A DNA stretch of 64,000 nucleotides from Aquatica leii (taxonomy: Eukaryota > Arthropoda > Insecta > Coleoptera > Lampyridae). The notes under the pieces are model-generated. The model saw only the letters and a list, made by a program, of their open reading frames with translations, did no database searches and was not told the origin of the DNA. The position numbers and the translations under genes are program-made. Location: the NCBI GenBank assembly GCA_035610365.1, contig CM069434.1:96460806-96524805 (forward strand), given 5' to 3'. Shown one piece after another: positions 41,401 to 54,168 of the stretch; the first letter of the stretch is position 1; each line of letters opens with the position of its first letter.

Positions 41401-43800
41401 TTTAAATACATTTCATCAATACTTAAAGTTAGGAGAAGACTAAATTTGATAAAAAGAAAATAGGTACAGAAGTAAAAAAGCTAATAATTTGCAAATAACT
41501 GTCAACTAATTGTTTATCATAAAGTGTTTATTATGTATGTACTTGTTGCATAAAAAAACTTTCTGTCTCATATTCACAGATGAGTGAATAGGTTGGGGCC
41601 GCATGTAAATTTTGAAATCTGACACTGAACTGGATTTATTGTTAAAATAATAGTTTAACTGTAATTATATTTTTACTTGATTTAAAATGAAATACATGTT
41701 CTTTTACGAGCATCTCATGACTCTGTTTTTACTAACGTATAAATAACATAAATGTAAAAAAATTTTATTTTGTCTAAGTTTGCACAGCTAAACGACCAAT
41801 GTCAATTTTAAAACTTTTTTTCTGTCGTTCTATCGTTAAAATTTCTTTTAATACTTTTTCTAAAAGTAACAAATGATATAATCACTCGCTGTCATTATGC
41901 CATAAAATTGTTGTTTTCGTAAATGATCTGTATGCTTTGATACATTTTTAAACATTGGTATTAATAATTACTTAAAATTTTAGGAAAGTGAAATAGTTTA
42001 TAGTAATGATATTTGCATTAACTGAGACTTTTTCAACTACATATTTTCTAAAAGTATTTGAAAAATTAATATAAATACTCGTGCACATTGCAATAAAACT
42101 TTACAATTAAGATAACGAAATATTTGATTAAAGTCTAGCTGCAATACCACACTGACAATTTACAATTTATGTACTAATAAAAACATAAGTTGTCGAGAAT
42201 ATACTTTGAAACTTGCTGACGAACTTAAGAGTGTATGGGAAATACAATGAGTTCTACAATCTATCATCAAGATAAGTAGGAATTAATGTAAAAACAATTG
42301 CAAAATTAGTAAAAAAAGTAGTCTGTGGGAAATGCGTAACTGTTAGAACAGGAGAAATTCTACGTTTAGCTTGTATTTAATTGTTTAATCTGTTTTAGTA
42401 TCATCAAAATTAGTGGTCTTGCTCTTCGTCTTGTATTGATATCCTTAATCTCGGTCTTGCTCTTGTTCTTGAATATAGAGTTGTCTTGTTCTTGGTCTTG
42501 TACGCAAGACTCTTGCAGTTACACCATACTATGAATAAAACTCAATGAGGTATAATATAATAGTATGTTATACCTCATTCATAAAACTTCACAATCAAAG
42601 CCAAATTTTTTTTAATGGATGTTTGATTAATAACGAAAAACTAAGTTACTTTAATAAAAAGTTAAAAATTCTCTCTAACCCACATAAATTATAATAGACA
42701 CGACATGTTTAGGCTTTTTTAATACTTAAGTCATCTACAAGTACAACTGCATCTGTAAACGGCGTAAGTATTAAAAAAGTGGTAAGATGTGTTTGTTATA
42801 ATTTTTATTATTAAAAATGAATGTGGATTAGACAGAATTTTTTACTTTTCATTATTCTACTAAACCTGCAATAAAAACGATGATACAGAATATTAAGTTA
42901 CTTTATTTTTAATTTTACTTGTCAACGATCTAACAAGATTTAATTTTATACTCAAACTATCAAAATGCAAATACATAAATACATAAGCAAATGCTAATTA
43001 ATTTCAATTCTTAATTTTGAACGACCTTAAAATTGTGTATACCTACATTTTTTATTAAATGCCTAAATTTAATTTACAGACAAGTAAAAATATTTGTGAA
43101 GGTACCAAACTTGTTGAAATGTGCTAAAAGATCGACAATTTTTTCCCACAAATGTTAAGTAATAAGTACTTTTCAGTTTTGAGAATTTAGTTGTTTTAAA
43201 AAACGAACAATGCCTCGGCATGTTTGAAGGATTTGTATACGTATTACAGGCGCCGTGCCGGTTTAAAATCCTTTTTAGGTGCCTTTATTGTAAACTAAGT
43301 AAAACGTGTTTTTTGGTACAAATTTAGAATTAAAAATTTGGAACTTTTCCACAAGTTGGTATTTTACGAGTTATTTTATTACTTGTATATACTTTTATTT
43401 GATCATAGAAATGTGAAGAGTTTATAATCGATGAACTCAAAAAACAACTAAATTAAATTAAATAAGCTAATGTCACTAAAATTCGTAACAGCGTCTTTTA
43501 ACACTTTAGAAATCGATGAGAATTAATATTTTATTGGTACCTATTTACCTATATGGTTTCTATTCATATGTGACAGAAAAATATGTTTTATTTAAAATTT
43601 AGAATATCGTTTTGTTTAAATACAAATTTACTGTAAACTTTTTCTTCTGGAAAACTAAATTTGTTTTATTGTACACACTAATTATAAAATATTTTTTTGA
43701 CATAATTTATTTCAATAAAATTACATTTTAGCCAAATTTCAAATAGTTTTATTTGGTTTAAGTAAATATATTATTTAAGGTGATTATAGTGGTTACCTAT
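41401..43800. other. AT-rich intergenic DNA with TCTTGGTCTTG repeats
   Basis: No gene is supported. A run of CTTG(C/G/T)TCTTG-type words lies at 42,418-42,520, and a perfect 12-bp hairpin (AATGAGGTATAA / TTATACCTCATT) at 42,544-42,579. Confidence 0.45.
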
Positions 43801-43824
43801 TAGTTATAATTTTATTTTTCAAAC

Positions 43825-44254
43825 AAACATCACTCTGTAATAGCGAAGGCTTCCACGGCCGGAATCTATACTAACATTAGAATGTCTTCTGGGTTTGGAC
43901 CGTGTCATAGTTGCAACCGAAGCTGCCAACTTCTACGGAGTTTAGAATCTGGCTTGGTTCACAAGTTGATTACCTAACTCGGTACTGGTTCTTTGTTAGA
44001 TTTTCGTTTGCTTTTTCAGGTTATCGTTTTCTTTCTTACCTTTTCATAGTTTAGGTTATGGTTTGTTTTACAAGCGGATAACCTAACTTTTGAGAAGTTC
44101 TTAGTTAGATTTCGATTGCTTTTTTGAGTTTTGCGATTTATCTCACGCCCTGATGAAGCCCCTTACGAAAGTGGGCGAAACGTTGGCAGCTTCGGTTGCA
44201 ACTATGACCCGGTCCAAACCCGGAAGACATTCTAATGTTAGTAAACATCACTCT
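43825..44254. mobile_element. fold-back element with 59-bp inverted repeats
   Basis: 43,872-43,930 and 44,182-44,240 are inverted copies (TAACATTAGAATGTCTTCTG .. with few mismatches). A 12-bp direct repeat, AAACATCACTCT, lies outside both (43,825-43,836 and 44,243-44,254) and might mark the insertion. It has no coding capacity. Confidence 0.65.
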
Positions 44255-45235
44255 ACTAAAGTCGAAAGGACTCTTTTTCAAAAAACTTTTTACTTTTACG
44301 TACACGTCATACAATATTTTTTTTTTGGGAAGACAAATGTTTTTTTGTATGTGGGATAAAAAAAAAGTAATAGTTAGTAATAAGAAAAAAACTTGCATCC
44401 AATGTTAGTCTTGCAATCTTGAGTCTTGGTCTTGTTAATGGAGTTATTATCTTGCTCTTGGTCTTGCAAATCTTGCCAGTGTAAGACCAAGACAAGACTG
44501 CAAGACCAAGGCCGATTTTGGCACTAATCAAAATGAAGTTTCACTTCATTGTTTTACATTTTCAATGTAAATCTGAACTTTGATTGATTGATTGGTATCG
44601 TATTTATATAATAAATTATGCCGTATTTCTAGTGTTAAAAAAAGGTAACAAAAAAAGACAATACAATATATATTGATATAAAAACTATGTAGAAAAAGTA
44701 AAAAGTCAGATTTAAAGCCAAGAATATGAAGAAAATCGTAGAATAGATATTGTCAAAGAATAGAATTAAAAGGCTTTTATGGAACAGTGCTACTCTTTTG
44801 GAGTGTTAAACCGCTATGTAAAATATATAAACTACAATATTCCAAATAATAGTGTTTCAAGCTGACTTTCTTATTTTTGCGATTCTCTAACATAAGTCAT
44901 CAAAATTTAGAAAACGTAGAGTAAATCAAGTTATCACTGTTTAAAGCCAATAGTTAAAAAATGTTAAAAAGTACTTATAATTAACAACTACTACAATGTT
45001 ATAATTAAAACTATCTTTAAAATTAATATTATTTAATTATAAAATTAAAAAGAAATAAGTAATTAACTAAACCGGTAAACATAAATAACCTTTGCAAAAA
45101 AACTGTTAAAATTAAAAATGTATTCATACAGATCGGTGCTTTTGGGGACGGTACTTTCGGGGACCGACCTCGAAAGTCGCATTTGTCCCCGAAGTGACCG
45201 ATCGGTGTAAAATAAAGTCCTCGAAATGACCTATA

Positions 45236-45238
<3 letters not shown>
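44255..45238. other. AT-rich intergenic DNA
   Basis: No gene is seen. 44,400-44,515 again has TCTTGGTCTTG words together with their complement CAAGACCAAG. 45,131-45,190 has a GC-richer block with repeated GGGGAC words. Confidence 0.4.

Positions 45239-45284
<46 letters not shown>
45239..45284. repeat. (AT)23 microsatellite
   Basis: A pure AT run directly before the LINE 5' region. Confidence 0.95.
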
Positions 45285-45286
<2 letters not shown>

Positions 45287-45753
45287 GTCGTGTTTTGAAG
45301 GTGATTGAGTGAGGACGTGTTTAATAGTAGTGCGGAGTTTTGCGTAATTTAAAGTGATTTACAGCAATTAATTTACGTGGGCGTGGTGAGGAAAGTGAAG
45401 TGAAGAAAGGATTAGAAGTACAATTGTAATGTGAGTAGTAGATAAGTACATTAAATTATGGATAAGAAGATATAGGTGGCTCAGATAACGTGTGCGAATG
45501 CGAGCGGATATCGCGGACTTGTTTAAAGGTCAAGCGCGCGCTTGTGATAACAGTGAAATACAAACGTTTATTTATATACTTTTCTAATATTTGTGGCGGG
45601 CGTTAATTAAATACAGGTAAAAAGAATCATAGTAACAAAAAAATTTTAAAATCAATAAAGAAAAAAAAAATTAAATAAATAACTAAATTTACAAAAAAAA
45701 AAAAATAAATAAATAAATAATAAATAATAAGTAATAACAAAAGGGAGAAAGGG

Positions 45754-46621
45754 ATGAATAAAAGAGAGAGAGAGGAAGAGGAAAAAGAAAGGCAACAAAT
45801 ATTTGAAAGAGGAAAGAAAACAATAAGATCACCAGACATTAAAAAGATATCGGAGGAGAACGAAGGAAAAACCTCAAGAACAGAAAGACGAAGAAAAGAA
45901 ATGGAGGAGTTAAAAGAATTAACGAGAGAAATGATAAAACAGATGGAAGAAAATATGCAGGGAATAAGACAAGAAATCAAACAAATAAAAAAGAAATGGG
46001 AGAAAGAGAAAAGAAGTGGGAGAAAGAAATAGAAAAACTGGTGGAGAGAATAGAAAAACTGGAGAAAAAAGCGGAAGACGAGGAAAGATGGAAAAGAAAG
46101 AATAATATCGTGATAAAGGGGTGGAGAAGTGAAAAACCACAAAAAGATTTAGCAGTGATGCTGGAAGAAAAATTAAATGTAAAAGTAGAGGTGAAAAAAG
46201 TGACAGTAATAAACAAAGAGAAGAAAAATGAGATGGTGGTGGCGGAAATCGGAGGATGGGAGGAAAAACAGAAGGTAATGGAGGAGAAGAAGAAATTAAA
46301 GAATACAAGAATATATATAAGTCACGATTTAACATGGGAGGAAAGAAGAGTGCAAAGAGAAATAATGAACATAGCGGTGGAAAAAGAGCGGAAGGAAAAA
46401 GAGTATGGGTAGGGTACAGAAAAATGGAGATAGACGGAGACAGATACATATGGAACGACAAGGATAGGGGACTGTGCAGAGAAAGAGAAGAGAAAGTGGG
46501 GAACCAAAAGGCAAAACTAAAGGGCAAAGGGGGTGGTAAAGGAGGGAAAGTTGACGAAACGGCAAAGAAAAGGAATAATGAGAGATGGAAATGGAAAAGA
46601 AAAAGAAGGGAGAAAAAATAA
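45754..46621 (+). pseudogene. LINE ORF1 (coiled-coil RNA-binding protein), frameshifted
   Basis: The first frame (45754-46032) is almost entirely charged coiled coil. The next (45996-46412) continues the coil and then shows an RRM-like segment (NNIVIKGWRSEKPQKDLAV) and EERRVQREI. The third (46256-46621) holds GKRVWVGYRKMEIDG, typical of an ORF1p C-terminal domain. Two shifts separate the parts. ORF1 proteins of this plan trimerise and coat the LINE RNA. Confidence 0.65.
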
Positions 46622-46649
46622 AGTAAGGAAGAAGCACGGGGGAGGTGGA

Positions 46650-49600
46650 GTGAGCTGAGAGTATTGTTTTGGAACGTAGCAGGAATAAAAACAAAGAACA
46701 TGATTTCTGGAAGTACATCAAGGAACAGGATGTAGTGGGATTACAGGAAACATGGATGGAAGAAAAAGAATGGGAGTGGTGGGAAAAAGAGTTGCCGGAG
46801 GAATTTGAGTGGGTGGTGCAACATGCAGAAAGAGAAAAGAAAAAGGGAGAGCAAAGGGGGTATAATAACGGGAATAAGAAAAAAATGGTTGAACCAGGAA
46901 AAGATAGAGAAAGTGCAACAGAGAAGAGGAGTTGTAGAAAGGAACATGCAGTGGGGAAAAACAAAAATAAAAGTATGACGGTTTATAGCAGTAGAATGAA
47001 AGAGACAAGGAAAAACATAGAAGAGATAATAGAAGAGAGGGAAGAGGGATTGATAATAGTAGGAGGGGACTTCAACGCAAGAATAGGGGAAGAGGGGGGA
47101 ATACAAGAAAGAAAAGGGACGATAAAAAGACAAACAAAGGACAAGGTGATAAATGAAGAGGGAGAGGAACTGCTGTAATTGTGCAACGAAAAAGGGTGGG
47201 AAATAATGAACGGGAACAGAGAAGAAGATGGAAAGGGGGAATTTACGTACATAGGAGGAAGGGGAGAATCAATAATAGATTTTGTAATGACAAATGAAGA
47301 GGCCGCAGAAAAGGTAAAGATATTTAAGGTGGGGGAAAGGGTAGAGTCAGACCATCAACCACTGGAATTGACGATGGAAGGAAGGGAAAAAGAAGAGAGA
47401 GAGGAAGAGAAGAAGTACATAACTAAAAAAAGTGGACAGAAGAGAGTATAAAAAGATATAAAGAGAGAATGGGGAAAACGGTATGGATAGGGAAGGAATT
47501 ACAAGAAAGTGTAGAGGAAATGAGAGAGATGATGGAGAAAGCAACAGAGAGAGTCAGATTTAGAAGATGGAAGGGGGAGAAAACTGGATGGAAGAAATGG
47601 TGGGATAAGGAATGCAAGGAAGCAAAGAAAAATGCAAGAAGAGCATTAAGACAGTGGAAAAAAGGGAAGAAAGAAAAGAAGAATACAAAGAAGCAGTAAA
47701 AATATACAAAAACATGCGACAGAAAGAAAGAGGAAAACAAAAAGAAACAAAAGGAGCAGATTAAAGGAATAAAAACGGAAGAAGATGTATGGAAGTACCT
47801 AAAGAAGCAGAGGAAAAAAAAACAGGACGACAAAGGGAATAAAAATGAAAGAATGGGAGACATATTTTCGGAACCTGATGGGAGGGGAAGAACAAAAGCA
47901 GGAAAAAGAAAAAAGGAGAAGAGTGGATATACGGGGGAGAAAATGTAGCAAAAAGGATGACGGAAATAATAAACAAAATATGGAAAGGGGAAGGATTCCC
48001 AGAGAGATGGAGAGAGGGGATAATATGCCCAATACATAAAAAAGGCGAAAAAAATAAAGTCGAAAATTATAGAGGGGTAACATTATTGAGCTCGGCATAC
48101 AAATTGTACGCGACAATACTGCAAGAAAGATTACAGAAGGAAATAGAGGGAAAAAGTTTGGTACCAGACGGACAAGCGGGATTCAGAAAAGGAAGAAGGG
48201 CGATAGACAACATATATATAATGAAACACTTAGCAAATAAAGAACTAGAAAAAATAGAGGGAAAATGGTAGCACTATTCGTAGACCTAAAAGCTGCTTTT
48301 GACAAAGTGAATAGAGAAAAGCTGTGGGAATATATGAAAAGAAAAAAAATCAATGACAGATTAATACAAAGAATAGAGAAAATATACGAAGAAACGAGAA
48401 GCAGGGTTAAAGTGAATGGGGAAGAGAGTGAGAAATTCATAACAAAGAGAGGGTTGAAGCAGGGATGTCCACTGAGCCCAAGCCTGTTCTCGTTATATAC
48501 GGGGGATCTGGAAGAGACAATGAGAGGACAACAGACAGGAGGGATAGTGGTAGGGAAAGCTAAGGTATGGTCGTTGGCGTATGCGGATGACATAGTGCTG
48601 GTGGCTAAGGAGGAAAAGGAAATGAAAGAGATGATGAAGACGCTAGAGAAATATATGAAAAAAAGAAATGGAAGTAAACACGGAGAAAACAAAGATAATG
48701 ATATTTAGAAAAAGAGGGGGAAAAGAAAAAGAGAGGAGTGGAGATGGAGTGATGAGAAAGTGCAACAAGTGAAGGAATTTACATACCTGGGCTACACGAT
48801 GAAACAGGATAATAAAGAGGGAGAACACATAAAGGAAAGGGTGAAGAAAGGAAACAGGCTAATGGGAAAAGTCTGGGGTGTGGGGGAAAGAGTATTCAAG
48901 TTGGATATAAAAAAAAGAAAATTGCTGTTCGAAAAATTAATAAAGGGGGTGGTAATGTATGGAGCGGAAATATGGGGCTGGAAGGAGTGGAGGTAGGTAG
49001 AGGGGCTACAGAAGAAATACTGGAGATGGGTGTTAGGATTGGACAGGGATACACCGGGGTATATTGTGAGAGAGGAGGTTCAGATAGAAAAAATAAGGAT
49101 TGAGACAGGAAAAAGAGCAATAAAATACGAGGAAGAAATGAGGGAAAGAACAAATTGCAAAATTCTGCAAGAATGTTGGAAAGAGATAAAGGGAGGGAAA
49201 GTGAAGTACGGGCAGGAGGGCAGAGAAGAGTATTACAAAAGAAACGGGTACGCGAGTGAAGAAGTGGAGAGATTAAGAGAAGAGGGAGTAGGGATAAGGG
49301 AAGAAATAATAAGGAGAGATAGAGACATCGAAAAACAAGAGAGATGGACAAAGATAAAAGAGAGCAAATATAATAGGAATTATAAAGATATCAAGGGTGA
49401 AGGGGTGCCGGAATACTTAAAAGATAGTGAGACAAAAAGCAACAAAAGGAAAAAAATGGTGGCAAGGTTCAGATGTGGCAACGAGGAGCTAGGGAACAAA
49501 TATTGGAGAGAAGAACCAGAAAAGTTGTGCAGGCTATGTGGAGAAGAAAGGGAAGACATTAACCACATGAGAAAGAGATGCAGGGAACTAAGAGAAGAGG

Positions 49601-49701
49601 TGATGAAAATAGTGGATATCTTAGATGAAAACGGAAAAGGAGCGGAATGGATGGAGGAAGTATGGAACAGGAGGAAAAAGTTAAGGGGGGAGAAGGGATA
49701 A
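46650..49701 (+). pseudogene. LINE ORF2: APE endonuclease, reverse transcriptase, CCHC finger
   Basis: The APE-type nuclease shows VLFWNVAGIKTK, VVGLQETW, IIVGGDFNARIGEEGG and a late SDHQPLEL with the catalytic Asp-His. The reverse transcriptase shows GFPERWREGIICPIHKKGE, YRGVTLLSSAYKL, GFRKGRRAIDN, FVDLKAAFDKVNR, GLKQGCPLSPSLF and the catalytic SLAYADDIVLVA. A CRLCGEEREDINHMRKRC finger ends the protein near 49,580. Stops or shifts occur near 46,700, 47,176, 47,450, 47,700, 48,270, 48,700 and 48,994, so it is dead, though catalytic residues remain. Confidence 0.85.
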
Positions 49702-49790
49702 GAAAATGTAATATATATGTAATGTAATAACGCGACCAAATTTGTAAGCTAAATGGCAATGAATAAAGTTAAACTTATATAGTAAAGAAT

Positions 49791-52690
49791 ATCTTGTTTA
49801 ATAATAATAAACATTGCATCCGAAAAATACAAAAAATAAAGTGAAATTGGGCTACACCGCAAGTTCTAGATTTGTTTCATTTGAGCGTTTCATCGATTCG
49901 TTACAAAAGCCTTCGAATCAAGCTCCCTATATGTGTTTTCAACACTAAAATCTACAAAGACGCCGACCAAATACGAGATTCCTCACAATAACTTGAATCA
50001 TTCAGTGCTTTTTTAAGAAATTTTTGTAAAAACTCGTTTTCAAAGTATTTAATGTACAACAACTATTTTTTCTACGACGAACAGATAATACAATACCAAA
50101 ATAATACATTGTATGTTTAGTAGCGGTTAAGCAACGTTGTGCATTCCGTTTGACCGATTTCATTTCCGTATAAGTCAAAGTCATTTTCGTACAGGTCAAT
50201 GTCATTACTGTACAGCCTAATAAATGATGAAAGCATAATTACACTTATGAATGCTATTGCATTAGTTTTGACGGTTCGTATAGAATATCGTTACTTGCTA
50301 AAAAATGTTATCCTTAAACTGATTACAAAACGTAGCATAAAGGTGTCTGCTCGGTTTTCTCAGTAAAATAGGCGTGGATGGTACAATAATTAAAATTTGT
50401 AATTTTTTGAATGTCAAAAAAAAAATACGTAAAAGAAAATCAAATAGAGACTAAATCAGTCCTACATCCATTAAAGAAATTGCACATTTTAAAGTAATTA
50501 TAAGCAATTAAAAGCACTTGATTGCTGTTATTTTTATCTTTGTAATCGACATTTTGTGTCTTTTTATAGCATTATTTTCTTAAATAACAATATTGTTAAG
50601 CTACAACACAGTTATTCCGTTAACATTTTTTTTAAATTGTCAATTAGCAATTTTGTTACTGAAAAAACGATACCTTTGCAGTTTATAATATACTTTGACT
50701 TGTACGGAAAATTTGTTATAAGAAATGCAGAACGTTGCCATACTGCTAATAAACATACAATGTGTCGTATTATCTAATAATTATACAAAAAAATACACTT
50801 TTGAGTTGTTTGTGCGTGTGTTTGGAACATGTTTATAGTTGCAACAAATGCAACATTTACATTAATATACTATTTTTATGAATTAGGTAATTGAGATAAT
50901 TTACCTTTGTCATGTTAGAATTCTGTTTATATATATCACATACTCTAAACTTTAGATGCCAGAATTTACCGTCTCTTAAAAATCTACTTCATTATTTTAC
51001 AAAAAAACTATAAACATTAAAGATACTTCATAAATAAGAATATTTAAATTTATTTTACAAAAACAAGCTTGTTTTCCTATCATATACATCTATTTTTTAT
51101 TTTAGTCAAATAAACTTTTTTAGAGAAACAAATACGTTTACTAAAAAAATTCTTAAAAAGCAGTGATTTTTCATAAAACTAGTTTGTCATAAATATATTA
51201 ATTCTGCATAAAAATTTTCTTTAGTATTAAAATTTTTTTTTAAATTTAATTCCAAGTAAGTTCTGTTTATGTTAATCATTTAGATTATCACTTTTTTGCT
51301 GACACCGGTGGGAAAAATCTTAATTTTATTTTTTTATTAAACTTTGTCATTCAGTTTTACTCTTTAGTAATTTTTTTAGTTTTGTTTTAAAAACTCTGTT
51401 ATACTATTCTTTTTTTATGTAATAAATGTTTGATTTTTAAATTGTAACAAATTTAACCAATTCACCTGTTTGCGAGTCAATTATGTTTGGGTTTCAAAAT
51501 TAAGTAATTTACACATTAATAGGGAGGTTCTAATAGAGTGTATACCGCACGACGTGTTTTTTTGGTTGACAAAGACTAAAAGCCTTTTGATGCGCTGTTT
51601 TAATTTTGTATGACGCTTTTTACTTAATTTTACGTTTTAAGATTTTTTAAATAGTTGAGAATTTTTATTTATTATTGAACCCACTCGATTTCTATTGAGC
51701 TGCGAGCGTAACATGTTTTATGCTACATTAATTAAAACTTTTAGAAAAATTATAGGTTGTATTCTAAGAAACCAAATATAAATGAGGACATAAGAACTGA
51801 ATTGAACGTATACTCTATAAACAACAAAATAATAAAAGAACAAATCAAATAAAAACATATCAAAAGATACAAGACATCAAAATACCTAAACAAGTTATAA
51901 AGTATACACCACAAAAACCGAGATATAAGTAAACCTGTCTAGTTATCGTTACTGACTAAGTATGCTCAATTTTTTCATATTCTAGGCAACAGATCAATTT
52001 CTGGATGCAACTAGAACTCCAAACATGTTCACTGGAGTTTTAGACCCATAACATTAAAAAGTTGAAGCTTCTTCAAGTCAATCATTGTAGATAACCATTT
52101 AAATAAACTTACCAATGCGTTAGATTTTTATATGTTGCATGGTATAGCTACAAATGGCAATTACACCAAATAATCATCTTTCTGTAGAACATGTGCCAGT
52201 AAATTTTAACCTTAATACTAAACCTATATTTATAAAACAATATTTCAGATTAGTATTAAACTAAACTAACTGAATTGAATGTTCCAGTAACTTCTCCAAA
52301 ACAAAATTGATCTTAAAACAATCTGAAAAAATAGATCACGCAGTACTAGTCATCACATCAAAAAGCTGCTTGGGTAGCAACGCTTATTAAAAACAAGCAT
52401 GTACAACATACAAACAATATACCACTTTATATAAAAGAGTTAATTGCCAAAAAAGACAAACTAGTTCGAACTAAATAGCAAAAAACTGGTAACTTCGTTG
52501 ACAAGCTAAACTCCAATATATATTATATGGACATTTTTAAAAGGTTTTTTTTCCAAAAATAACTTTTACTTACTATCAAACTCACTTAAACCCCGAAGAC
52601 CACATCTGAAGAGCAACAAAAAAAATTAAAAGATTTCAAGTCAAAAGATAGACTAGAAAAAATTAAAGATAAATAAAATATGGTATGAAT
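49791..52690. other. AT-rich DNA with one inverted-repeat element
   Basis: No gene is supported apart from the MITE-like structure listed separately. Confidence 0.45.
50096..50777. mobile_element. MITE-like element with ~90-bp inverted repeats
   Basis: 50,096-50,190 and 50,688-50,777 are inverted copies of moderate identity sharing ACATTGTATGTTTA, GCAACGTT and CCGTA(T/C)AAGTCAAAGT. The two weak ORFs here, on opposite strands, translate the same repeat. Ends and target duplication are not resolved. Confidence 0.55.
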
Positions 52691-54040
52691 AGGAGTAAGT
52701 AAAGTAAAGAGTTAAAACCAAAAAACTGAAAAAAGGAAGACGAAAAGGGATGACGACATCGCCGGGGAAAAGGACAACGAATGCAAAAAAACACAAATAA
52801 AAATAGCAACTTGGAATATAAGAAGCATGCTGAAACCTAGGAAATTGCTGGTAATAGCAGAAGCACTACAAAAATATCAAATAGATGTAGCAGCGATACA
52901 AGAAATAAGATGGCAAAGAAAAGCAGAAATTGTTAAAGAAGAATATAGTTTTCCATACAGCGGCAAAGGAAAACAAAAACAAAAAGGAATAGAATTCATA
53001 GTGGGCTAGAAATGTCCGAAGCAAATGGAATATGGAAGCAATGAACAATAAAGAAACGCAGAAAAAGTATGAAGACATAGAAGAGACCGATGATAAAAGG
53101 CGAAAAGACAAAAAAGTAGAACAGAAATGATAGCATACCCAACGAATTATTAAAATATGGAAAAGATAAGATAGCACATAAAATACACAACCTGATTACA
53201 GAGATCTGAAAAAAGGAAACAATGCTAAAAGAATGAAGCAGAAGAATAATAACCCCACTATATAAAAAAAGGGAACCCAAAAGTTGCGCTACAGAGGAAT
53301 TACCCTACTAGATACAATATATAAGGTGTTATAAACAAATACAGAAAGAATAATACAAGACTACCAACAAGGATTTAGACCGAGCAGAGGCACAACTGAT
53401 GCACTACATCTTATGGAACAAATATTGGAAAAAGCATACGCATATAACATCAAGCTACACATAGCATTTATAAACTTCAAAACGGCATTTGATTCCGTGA
53501 ATAGACAAAAGCTCCAACAAAATCTAGAAGAAACAAAAATTCTAAAAAAACTAATAAGACTGATAAATATGACACTGAATCAGCAGTACAGATAAATGGA
53601 ACAACACAATTCGTTAGAATAGACAAAGGCTTGAAACAAAGAGATACGCCGGTACTATTTAACCTAATTCTAGAGAAAATAATGCAGAAAGTAGGAATAC
53701 CAGGAACAATCATTAATAAAGGAACCCAAGTTATCGTATACGGGGACGACGTGACAGTGATCAGCAGATCAAAAACAGAATTAATGAAAAAAATTGGTAG
53801 AATCGACAAAGAAGCCAAGGACGTCGAACTACATATTATGAGAACTAATCAAATAAGAACTATAAGAAAAATAACGGAGCGGAAACCAGATCAAAAGAGG
53901 TGTAGGGAAAGACCAAAAGGAACTTGGTGGGAAGGAGTAGTTGGAGACCTCAGACTAATGGAGAAAAAAATTGGAAAGAAAACCGAAAATAATGGAGAAA
54001 ATTAACAGATGAAGCCAAAAAGCACAATAAACAGTAAACA
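52690..54040 (+). mobile_element. degenerate LINE (endonuclease and reverse transcriptase fragments)
   Basis: 52,800-53,008 reads KIATWNIRSMLKPRKL then IDVAAIQEIRW, the start of an APE endonuclease, and breaks off. 53,280-53,830 holds reverse transcriptase pieces: YQQGFRPSRGTTDAL, FINFKTAFDSVNRQKL, GLKQRDTPVLFNLILEKI and VIVYGDDVTVI in place of the usual YADD. A GRPKGTW-like tail follows near 53,920. Internal deletions and shifts are many. It resembles RTE-like elements often annotated as craniofacial development protein 2-like; the clade is not certain. Confidence 0.72.
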
Positions 54041-54168
54041 CGGGAAGAAATGAGAACTAATCTACCTCGCTAAATAGATTTACCGTATGTCCGCCAGTAA
54101 CATTCAAATTCTTACAAAAACAACTTTAAACCAAACGTCAGCAACTAAACTTGAAGTTCCGCTAAATG

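Larger units (their letters stand above)
45285..49790 (+). mobile_element. near full-length non-LTR retrotransposon, purine-rich coding strand
   Basis: This plus-strand LINE of about 4.5 kb has a 5' leader, ORF1, and ORF2 with endonuclease, reverse transcriptase and a C-terminal zinc finger. The coding strand is strikingly rich in A and G, so many antisense ORFs appear open. The ORFs contain several shifts and stops. The 3' end is near 49,790 with AATAAA before it. I cannot name the clade with confidence. Confidence 0.85.

Noticed and set aside
44150..44190. Hammerhead ribozyme core (CTGATGA .. GGGCGAAAC)
   Set aside because: A short stem II can form, but I found no cleavage triplet and no complementary stem I, so the match may be chance.
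45627..49759. Many long minus-strand ORFs rich in Phe, Ser and Leu
   Set aside because: They are antisense shadows of the purine-rich LINE, whose plus strand carries endonuclease and RT motifs.
50002..50777. Two short ORFs with related sequence on opposite strands
   Set aside because: They translate the two arms of one inverted repeat.
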